NCBI RefSeq assembly: GCF_039522005.1
Contig: NZ_BAAADA010000032.1
Location: 1-38,151 of the forward strand
Source of the DNA: Alkalibacterium indicireducens
GTDB taxonomy: Bacteria > Bacillota > Bacilli > Lactobacillales > Carnobacteriaceae_A
DNA length: 38,151 nucleotides
Direction: 5' to 3'
The stretch's first letter is position 1, and each line of letters starts with the position of its first letter. Shown piece after piece: positions 1 through 7,117 of the stretch. The notes under the pieces were generated by a model. The model was not told the DNA's origin. It did no database searches and was given only the letters and a program-made list of their open reading frames with translations. Made by a program: the position numbers and the translations under genes.

Positions 1-70
1 ACCGATAGGTTGGTGTTCTCAGGAATCCCCCACTTCAAGGAGAGTTAGCGAGTAAGTGGGGGTAGTTCAA
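1..70 (+). mobile_element. Right end of an IS200/IS605-type (tnpB-bearing) element
   Basis: A perfect 9-bp stem (CCCCCACTT at 27-35, AAGTGGGGG at 54-62) is followed by TAGTTCAA at 63-70. The same arrangement, with about 23 of 27 identical bases before the loop, occurs in inverted orientation at 37727-37790 beside a tnpB C-terminus. That makes this the 3' (right) end of a related element whose tnpB would lie to the left of the window on the plus strand. The junction with the host PTS gene falls at about 70/71. In IS200/IS605 elements such a subterminal hairpin is the transposase recognition structure, and the right end also encodes the omega RNA scaffold of TnpB. The exact terminus is inferred from the shared TAGTTCA only. 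Confidence 0.7.
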
Positions 71-548
71 TGAATGCCATCGCACCCATGAATCCGGCAA
101 TGATTCCGACGAACACGCCCATATTTAGTGCCGGCGCTTCCAGAACTGATGTAAAGTACCCATCGACCGGAATCTCTGTCCCGAATAGTGTCTGCGTGAT
201 CGCTGATTCATCTGCAAGCATGTCTCCAGTGACGCCGAAAATTGCTCCGGTGATCCGATTGATCAGAATAAAACTGATTCCGGCAGCAAAGGCTCCACCA
301 GCTTTATCTTTGGCCCAGCTTCCACCAATAGCCAGAGCAAAGAGGATATGCAGGTTTCCAATAATCGCCCACCCAATATTCTCGATTACGCTTCCAAAAG
401 CAACCAGGGCTGTCAGGTCAGGGTTGATCAGCGGAATCGATCCACCGATACTGATCATCAGACCGGCTGCCGGCATAACGGCAATGACTCCCATCAGGGC
501 TTTTCCGAATTTCTGCCAGAACTCAAAGTTCATTAACTTTTTCATCAT
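45..548 (-). pseudogene. PTS glucose/maltose-type EIIC, N-terminal fragment cut by an IS element
   Basis: This fragment begins MMKKLMNFEFWQKFGKALMG and continues with VIAVMPAAGLMIS and IIGNLHILFALAIGGSWA, the typical start of glucose/maltose-family PTS EIIC membrane proteins (the MalT/PtsG/GlvC group). Such proteins normally run beyond 500-650 residues with fused EIIB and often EIIA. Only about 159 host codons remain. Host sequence ends near position 71, and the last eight residues and stop are read from the insertion sequence. GGAG lies 5 and 8 bases before the two candidate ATG codons (548 and 545). It is the last visible gene after glucokinase, 13 bases downstream, so this operon once offered a PTS entry route beside the ABC importer. 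The fragment could make a short membrane peptide but not a working transporter. Whether the rest survives elsewhere cannot be seen here. Confidence 0.85.
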
Positions 549-561
549 TTATTCTCCTATT

Positions 562-1566
562 CTACAAGTTGACGTTTTCATTTTGTCCAACGGCTTCCAC
601 TCTATCTTTTAGAGCAAACGCTAGAGATGCGGCGCCAAGTACGCCTGCTTCGTTTTCAAGTGATGCCGTTCTGATCGCTGTGCGTGTGGCAATCGTCGGA
701 AATGCATGGCGTTCAAAGTGCGGCGTCACGTAATCGAGCAGCAGCTGCCCGGCTCTGGACACCCCGCCCCCAAGAACAATCGTTGACGGGTTCAGGATAT
801 TGGCAATATTAGCACAAGTCTTTCCCAGATAGCTGCCCACCTTATTCAGAACATCATCTGCTAATGGATCATTTAATCTAGCCTGATCGAAGACTATTTT
901 CGCTGTGATTGGCTGACTGTTCCATATTTTCTGAGCCAACTGTGACTCCCCGATAAACTGCTCAGCTTCTTTTCTGGCAACATTGACGATACCAGTCGCA
1001 CTGGCTACTGTTTCCAGACAGCCTACCTGACCGCACGTACAGTGAAAACCGTCTGCATCGACTTTGACATGACCAATTTCTCCAGCAGTATCATGTGCTC
1101 CATGAACCAGCTCCCCGTTGACGATCACTCCGCCCCCGACACCAGTTCCTAATGTCAGAAAGACCACATGTGGCTCATTTTGTCCGGCTCCCAGCCACTG
1201 CTCTCCCAGAGCGGCAACGTTTGCATCATTGTCCAACTCAAATGGAATTCCTAGGGCACCTTCGATTTCTTCACGGACATGGACCGTTTCAGTCCAGTTC
1301 AAATTATAGGCACCAGTCACTGTCCCTTCAGACCTGTTCACAGATCCAGGTGATCCCATTCCGATTGCTGAAATATCTTCAGCCGTAAGTGACTGTTCGC
1401 TCATTTTTTCCTGAATCGACTGTATGATTGTAGGAACGATACTGCGCCCCTTGTTATGGACAGGAGTGGGAACGGCCCACTGAGTGACCGTTTCCCCTTT
1501 CCGTGTCAGAAAGGCAAATTTAATCGTCGTTCCACCTAAGTCGATGCCAATCGCTAATTTTTCCAT
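562..1566 (-). CDS. glcK: ROK-family glucokinase
   Basis: This 334-residue cytoplasmic kinase phosphorylates glucose with ATP to glucose-6-phosphate. The N-terminal phosphate-binding motif GIDLGGTTIKFAFL spans residues 7-20. The catalytic Asp is in LDNDAN (about D114), and the substrate and zinc segment has E163 and H166. The ROK zinc motif CTCGQVGCLE is at 176-185. The length matches Firmicutes GlcK. An AAGGAG ribosome site precedes the ATG. It sits 15 bases after the alpha-glucosidase and before the PTS fragment, so it should be co-transcribed from the promoter at about 3340. Its role is to capture the free glucose released by maltose phosphorylase and the alpha-glucosidases. A sugar kinase for another hexose or a ROK regulator is unlikely, because there is no N-terminal helix-turn-helix and the sequence is typical of glucokinase. 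Confidence 0.93.
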   Translation of the reverse strand: MEKLAIGIDLGGTTIKFAFLTRKGETVTQWAVPTPVHNKGRSIVPTIIQSIQEKMSEQSLTAEDISAIGMGSPGSVNRSEGTVTGAYNLNWTETVHVREEIEGALGIPFELDNDANVAALGEQWLGAGQNEPHVVFLTLGTGVGGGVIVNGELVHGAHDTAGEIGHVKVDADGFHCTCGQVGCLETVASATGIVNVARKEAEQFIGESQLAQKIWNSQPITAKIVFDQARLNDPLADDVLNKVGSYLGKTCANIANILNPSTIVLGGGVSRAGQLLLDYVTPHFERHAFPTIATRTAIRTASLENEAGVLGAASLAFALKDRVEAVGQNENVNL

Positions 1567-1581
1567 CCGCTTCTCCTTTGC

Positions 1582-3279
1582 TTAAAGAACGTAATAGTTC
1601 GGATCGTGCCAAATTTTCTGTTTGGTTACTTTATACACACGTGATTCATATGGACGCAGCGTCATGACTGCATTCTGAGCATCTGTAACGGTATAGTTGC
1701 TTAATTTCAAGTCTCCAAGCTCCAGTTCTTCACTCAGGTCCAAGTCAGTCGTCTCATTGAACAGATTGACAATCACAACATATTCCACCCCTTCGTATGC
1801 GCGAAGGTAGGCATAGACCTTGTCATGCTCCTCAGCAATAAGTTCATAATGCCCGTAGATCAGAGCAGGAGTGGTTTGTCTCATCAGAATCATCTTCTTG
1901 TAGAAATGATAGATCGAATCCGGATCATTCAGAGCCTGTTCCACGTTGATATCCGGATAATTCGGATTGACGCCGAGCCATGGTTGTCCTGTTGTGAACC
2001 CGGCTTGAGGCGCATTTGACCACTGCATCGGTGTGCGAGAATTGTCCCGTCCGTTTTTCCAGATGTACGCCATGATTTCTTCGTGCGTCGAGCCATTTTT
2101 CGTTTCAATGTTATACATGTTGATCATGCCGACATCATCGTAATCCTCGATCGAGTCGAACTGTACATTCGTCATACCGATTTCCTGACCCTGATAGATG
2201 AATGGAGTGCCTTGCATGAAGAAATAGAATGTCGCCAAGGCTTTCGCAGAGGTTTTTCGCAGATCTGCATCATTGCCCCAGGTTGATACGCTTCTCGCCA
2301 GGTCATGGTTTTCAATAAATAACGCGTTCCATCCACGACCGTCTAGGCCTTTCTGCCAGCGGGTCATGACCTCTTTCAATTCCTTCAAGTCAAGTCCGTC
2401 GCCATTCGCTCCCCATAAACCAAGGTGCTCGAACTGGAAAATCATGTTGAAGTAGCCATTCTCTTCGCCTACCCAGCGGTCTGCATCCTGAATCCTTACT
2501 CCATTCGCTTCCCCGACAGTCATGACATCATAGTTGCTGATTGTACGCTCCGCAAACTCCGATAGAAACAGATCGATGCCCGGCTGATTCATGTGTCCGT
2601 CAAAGGAAGGCACGTAATCCTGGTTCAGCGTGTTAGGCATATTCGGATAGCCGTTCTTTTTCTTGATATGTGAAATGGCATCTACTCTGAACCCATCGAT
2701 TCCCTTGTCCAGCCACCAGTTGACCATTTCGTATAAGCGTTCTCTGACCTTTGGATTTTCCCAGTTCAAGTCAGGCTGCTTTTTTGAAAATACGTGCATA
2801 TAGTACTCGCCTGTTTTTTCATCATATTCCCAGACCGACCCACCGAAGATCGACTCCCAGTTATTAATTTCGGAGCCATCCGGTTTTGCCGGATGCCAGA
2901 TGTAAAAATCACGGTACGGGTTATCTTTAGATGATCGGGATTCGATAAACCACTCGTGCTCATCAGAGGTATGGTTGATGACCAGATCCATAATGATTTT
3001 CATGCCACGCTTATGCACTTCTTCAAGCAGTTCGTCAAAATCAGCCATCGTTCCAAATTCTTTCATAATCCCGTGATAATCACTGATATCGTATCCGTTA
3101 TCATCATTAGGCGACTCGTAAATCGGGCTGACCCAGATCACATCGATCCCCAGATCCTTGATGTAATCAATCTTTTCAATAATGCCTCTTAAATCTCCAA
3201 TACCGTCTCCATTTGAATCATAAAAACTGCGCGGATAAATCTGATACGCGACCGCTTTCTTCCACCATTGCTTTTTCAT
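1582..3279 (-). CDS. malL: GH13_31 alpha-glucosidase / oligo-1,6-glucosidase
   Basis: This 565-residue cytoplasmic glycoside hydrolase has no signal peptide. All GH13 regions are present: DLVINHT (98-104), GFRVDAISH with nucleophile D200, VGEANG with acid/base E257, and IENHDL with D326. The calcium-loop-like DSNGDGIGD at 21-29 is typical of subfamily 31. It should remove terminal glucose from short isomalto- or malto-oligosaccharides. The residue after the nucleophile is Ala rather than the Val of many strict 1,6-specific enzymes, so the linkage preference (alpha-1,4 or alpha-1,6) is not settled, and the gene symbol follows the family only. It is the first gene of the malL-glcK-PTS operon. 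A MalR-type operator and a strong promoter lie 65-120 bases upstream. GGAG lies about 12 bases before the ATG, a somewhat long spacing. Confidence 0.9.
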   Translation of the reverse strand: MKKQWWKKAVAYQIYPRSFYDSNGDGIGDLRGIIEKIDYIKDLGIDVIWVSPIYESPNDDNGYDISDYHGIMKEFGTMADFDELLEEVHKRGMKIIMDLVINHTSDEHEWFIESRSSKDNPYRDFYIWHPAKPDGSEINNWESIFGGSVWEYDEKTGEYYMHVFSKKQPDLNWENPKVRERLYEMVNWWLDKGIDGFRVDAISHIKKKNGYPNMPNTLNQDYVPSFDGHMNQPGIDLFLSEFAERTISNYDVMTVGEANGVRIQDADRWVGEENGYFNMIFQFEHLGLWGANGDGLDLKELKEVMTRWQKGLDGRGWNALFIENHDLARSVSTWGNDADLRKTSAKALATFYFFMQGTPFIYQGQEIGMTNVQFDSIEDYDDVGMINMYNIETKNGSTHEEIMAYIWKNGRDNSRTPMQWSNAPQAGFTTGQPWLGVNPNYPDINVEQALNDPDSIYHFYKKMILMRQTTPALIYGHYELIAEEHDKVYAYLRAYEGVEYVVIVNLFNETTDLDLSEELELGDLKLSNYTVTDAQNAVMTLRPYESRVYKVTKQKIWHDPNYYVL

Positions 3280-3341
3280 TTATATTCGTCACTCCATATT
3301 CCTGAGATACTCTATACCCTGTCAATTATGACAACAGACTA

Positions 3342-3370
3342 ATATTATCTTCTGAATAAACGGCTTTCAA
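3342..3370 (-). promoter_or_regulatory. Promoter of the malL-glcK-PTS operon
   Basis: Read on the minus strand, TTGAAA (3365-3370) and TAATAT (3342-3347) are separated by exactly 17 bases, a good sigma-A promoter. The MalR-type operator ends 12 bases upstream of the -35. A second TTGACA nearer the gene (about 3319-3324) lacks a convincing -10 at proper spacing. Confidence 0.7.
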
Positions 3371-3382
3371 TACTTTTCTGCC

Positions 3383-3396
3383 TGTTATCGGTATCA
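3383..3396 (-). promoter_or_regulatory. MalR-type LacI-family operator upstream of malL
   Basis: The minus strand reads TGATACCGATAACA, a near-palindrome centred on CG, the hallmark of LacI-family operators. It matches the sites before malE (13780-13793) and before the neopullulanase operon (20856-20869). It lies 12 bases upstream of the -35 box, a position suited to activation rather than blocking. Confidence 0.7.
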
Positions 3397-3650
3397 GAAT
3401 GGATATATGAAAAATGGATTAGTGAGACGTCGCTTTATGGCGGGGCACATCGATGCTGGAACATGTATTGGGACCAGTTCGAGAGACTTTTAGATACGAG
3501 TTTGATGTGGGCAGCAACTCGGAACCAGCTCGGTGGTTCGTTCCTGCTTGAGTTGATCGCAAGATCCATCTTAGAACCCACTCAGAAGAAATCATATCTC
3601 GAGTCGATCCCGCTGAGCTCGACAGAATCCCCCAAGCAGCAGACATAAGA
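3397..3650. other. Non-coding or decayed stretch between the malL promoter and the apu terminator
   Basis: About 250 bases lie between the operator and the terminator of the amylopullulanase gene. Short open frames occur on both strands (for example 3463-3648 plus), but none has a convincing ribosome site or recognisable domain. One plus-strand frame reads protein-like through a single stop (about 3422-3670, including RYEFDVGSN and RVDPAELDRIPQAAD). It may be the remnant of a lost gene. No function can be assigned. Confidence 0.35.
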
Positions 3651-3696
3651 AAAAGCAGTAAGCACCTTCTTAAATCCTAGGCTGCTCACTGCTTTT
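3651..3696 (-). terminator. Intrinsic terminator after the amylopullulanase gene
   Basis: AAAAGCAGT (3651-3659) pairs with ACTGCTTTT (3688-3696), and the stem is extended by AGCA/TGCT inside one mismatch. On the minus strand the stem runs into a T-rich tail (3642-3655). The near-symmetry could let it act in both directions. Confidence 0.6.
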
Positions 3697-3712
3697 CATT
3701 CAATGTCTATAG

Positions 3713-3732
3713 AGCTGGGGCATACCCCAGCT
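3713..3732 (-). terminator. Hairpin just downstream of the amylopullulanase stop
   Basis: AGCTGGGG (3713-3720) and CCCCAGCT (3725-3732) form a perfect 8-bp stem with a CATA loop, seven bases after the stop codon. On the minus strand there is no T tract behind it. It may therefore protect the mRNA end while the hairpin at 3651-3696 terminates. On the plus strand it is followed by TTCTTTCTT. Confidence 0.5.
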
Positions 3733-3739
3733 TTCTTTC

Positions 3740-4609
3740 TTATGTCTTATTTTTCTTTTTGATCTGTCTGACCGCGACCCCTGTCAAAAGGCTCACTAGG
3801 CCGACTGCTCCGACTGTCCAGATCATTGTTGCCGTAGAAGGAAGTCTTTCTCCGTTCTGATCATCAGTTTGGGATTTAGAAGAATCGCCTTCTGATTCGG
3901 TAGTCTCCTCACCATTTGGGTCATCTAATGGACCATCTGAATGACCTTGATCGCTATCAGCTGCGGATTCTCCACTATCCTGACCAGCACCAGTCTCCTC
4001 AGACGAATCAGTACGGTCTGCCGATTGACCATCACCCTCGGCATCTCTTTCTGAATCAGCTATTTCTTCGCCACCTGAGGCAGGATCGTCGCCATCGGAT
4101 TCCTGATCTGTTCCTGGTCCAGATTCTCCATCGGGCTGTTCCCCGTTGCCTGGGTCAGTTGCTTCTTCATCATCTTCGTCATTCTCTTCAACCGGATCAT
4201 TATTTTCATCTGTCAGTAAAACTACGGATGCCGTCAGAGGAGCTAGAGTGACACCAGCCTGTTCGACAGTAATACCTTCTGGACTGGCAATCGCTCGTGT
4301 ACCGGCCTGCTGACTATCGACCAGGACGTGCCCTTCAGTCAAATCAGAATCAAGTGTCAGCGTTCGTTCGGAATCATCGGCATTCACAAAGACGTAGTAA
4401 CGATCGCCATTGGAATCTTCTGCACGGTAGGCGATAACCAGGTCTTCCTCCTCGATTTCCGGTGCGTTCACTAGCGACACCATGTCCGCGATCTCTTCCA
4501 TCGTTCCTTTACTGAAGGCATCCGTACTTCGACGCAATGCAATCAGACCAGAAGTATACGCCTGGGTCTGCGTATTGATCGGATAAGCTTCATCATCTGT
4601 CACTTTATC
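3740..4609 (-). pseudogene. C-terminal fragment of amylopullulanase with LPXTG-like anchor
   Basis: This segment is in the same frame as the pullulanase module and is separated from it only by the TGA at 4610-4612. It begins DKVTDDEAYPINTQTQAYTS, the conserved region that closes the pullulanase barrel, followed by the C-terminal beta domain. A roughly 110-residue Asp/Glu/Ser/Gly-rich linker then leads to LPSTA, a hydrophobic segment and the positive tail RQIKKKNKT. This is a sortase-type cell-wall sorting signal with Ala in place of the usual Gly. The candidate start at 4603 is GTG and has no ribosome site, so independent expression is unlikely. Confidence 0.75.
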
Positions 4610-7117
4610 TCATTCAAAACGGTTGACCGCATCTGTTGAATCATATGAGTCATGAATGAAATACGGGTAAAGGAAGGGATTCCCGTCTTCATCTGTCATA
4701 AATGTCGATTTGTAAGGAACTTGATCGTTTGCTACAGGTTCGATAAAGTCGGGATCACGGAACTGCTTGGTCCGTCCGTATTCCTGACCAGCATGAACAA
4801 AAGGTGTACCCTGAGAAGTCAGTACCATCAGATTGCCCAGACGAATACGCTGATGGATCTCTTCTTGGTGGTATTCCGGATCTTTCTGAATGCTTTGAGC
4901 AATGACATCATGAAGCGTCAGATTGTCATGCGCCGCAATATAAGGGACCACATCGCCCGGATCCGTCGCCGTAAAGTTGTGCGGATTGGCTGTCAGATTG
5001 TCAAAAATCCGCTGGATGGACCGTGCGCCTCCGGTAATGAAGCGCGGTTCTCCCTCACTGCCGAATCCGGATTTCAGTTCATTTCTGAAGTCATCTGAAA
5101 ACGATCCGACGGCTTGTGTGTGCTGCATCCAGTCCTGGTCAGCCGGCATGACATCTTCATAGCCTTCGTCACCGACAAAGGTCCGCCAGCCCTCACCGAT
5201 CATCAGGATATTCGGGTTCAGTTTCTGTGCTTCGTCAAAGGCCATCTGAATGCTTTCGGCATCGTGATCGCCCATCATATCGAAGCGGAAACCGTCGACT
5301 TTATATTCTTCCACCCAGTATGTGATCGAATCGACCAGAATACGGCGGGCCATCTTATGAGTGGTGCCCAGTCGGCCGCCTCCGAAACTCGTTCGTGACT
5401 TCCCGTCCGCATCCATGAAATGGTAATAGTTCGGTTCCAGATCTTCAAAAATGTGCTCCTGTGCAGTGTGATTATAGACCACATCAAGAATGACACCCAT
5501 ACCTCGGGAATGGATCGCATCGATCAGATTTTTGAATTCTTCAATACGTTTGGCCGGGTCTTCTGGATTTTCTGAATACATCCCCGTCAAAGAGAAGTAA
5601 CTCTGAGGATCGTAACCCCAGTTATAGTTGGTCTGAGTCGATCCATAGTCCATCAGCCGTTCGGCATTTTCAAATTCATTTGCAAAGAAATAGCTCATGA
5701 CCGGAAGCAGCTGAACGTGGGTCACACCTAAACTTTCGATATAATCGAGTTTTTCTATGAAAGCACTGAAGGTTCCAAACTGACTGGTCAGTTCATCTTC
5801 AATTGACGGATCGGATGTGAAGTCTCTGACATGAATTTCATAAATGATCGCATCTTCGCGCTTATCATAGCCGTCGATCTGAGCATAATCCAGTTCCGGA
5901 CCGATCTCACTCGGATTCACGATGGCAGCTTTGCCGATATAATTATCCGGATCACTGCTGTTGCATGTGGCCATTGAGCGGGCATAAGGATCCAGCGCCA
6001 GGACGGTTTCACCATTTCTTTCAATCGCAAAATGGTAGAAGTACCCCGTCACATCGTCCAGTCCGGTCTTGTCTTCATCAAGAACAACACGCCACACGCC
6101 TGACTCCTCGGCAGTCATTTCGATATCATCTCTGACAACAACAGTCTGATCATCTTTATCATATAAAACGACCGTCACTGCGTCGGCACTTGGCGACCAG
6201 ACTTTCAGATCAGCGGTCCCGTCTTCGTTAAAAGTCAAACCAAGTTCTCCGTCATAGGCATAAAGCGCATCCTTCAGGCGCCAGCCCATTCGCGCTTCTG
6301 CTTCTGTTTCGTCAAAAGTCACGTTATAAGGAGCACGCTCCACTGAGAAGTCACCGGTCAGTGTAACGACTCGTCGATCATGATCGACAGCCGCATTAAA
6401 TAGCACGCCTCGTCCTTCTGCATCGGTCAGCTGAATTGATTCAAGCAGATCAGCCTCCTCCAGTCCTTCTGTCGAATTGAAAAACACTTCGATTTCAGTT
6501 TCAGAAATCAGTTCGGCTCGGATCATTCCGGCTTCACTGATATAGTACGGATTGGTATAAATAGCATCGTCTCCTTCACGCAGAAATAGTTGACTGTGAG
6601 CGGATAAGTTCGAGAACGTGTAATCCCGGGTCTGGGATTCATCCGCTTTATTCAGGAACAGAAAACCAATCTGATAGGCATCTTCTGCCAGCGCAAGATT
6701 AAAATAGGTTCCGTTAGGCCCGACGCCATCGCTGTCCTGAGCGCCTGCTGGCCAGTTTTCTGTTGGTTCTGCCACATCGTCCCAGCTCCAGAGGCCCCAT
6801 TCATCATAGTCATTGTTGTCTCGTTTGTAGTTGATCCGAATCATATCCTCTTCGAGTAAAGGCTCATACGGTGTCACGGCATACTCATGATCAAGCCATA
6901 CCTGATTCATCTCAGAAGTCAGAAACCGCACTACTAACTCATCTGACAAATTGTTTCCCGAGTCAGAATTGATAAGGAAGCCGATCGACTGTGGATTCTC
7001 TGCCAGCTCAATATCCATATACCAGCCGTAGTCGGTTTGAACAGCCTCTGTAAATGAGGTTGCCCCATTCGGCCATGCCCCTCTGTTTTCCGAAGGCTCT
7101 TTTACATAGTTCCAGAT
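4610..7117 (-). pseudogene. Pullulanase module of amylopullulanase (CBM41, CBM48, GH13_14)
   Basis: The frame is open from the TGA at 7118-7120 to the TGA at 4610-4612. In order it holds the end of one CBM41 (WNYVKEPSEN), a second CBM41 (RINYKRDNND, WGLWSWDDV, GPNGTYFNL), CBM48 (DLKVWSPSADAVTVVLYDKD) and the pullulanase catalytic barrel. The type I pullulanase signature YNWGYDP is present with DVVYNHT, GFRFDMMGDHD, MIGEGWR and AAHDNLTLHD, so all catalytic residues survive. It would hydrolyse alpha-1,6 branches in pullulan and amylopectin. The first ATG (7018) is inside a CBM41 repeat, has no good ribosome site and no signal peptide. Translated alone, the product would stay in the cytoplasm and lack its C-terminal domain. 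Confidence 0.82.

Noticed and set aside
3319..3324. TTGACA close to malL as an alternative promoter
   Set aside because: No acceptable -10 lies 16-18 bases downstream, whereas TTGAAA/TAATAT with 17-base spacing fits well.
3419..3646. A 75-codon minus-strand frame between malL and apu
   Set aside because: There is no ribosome site, no family resemblance, and it overlaps an equally open plus-strand frame.
4610..4612. TGA as a genetic-code change to Trp across the genome
   Set aside because: TGA ends other intact genes here (for example the second ABC-2 permease at 32642 and pgmB at 15651), and TGG is used freely, so general reassignment is not supported.
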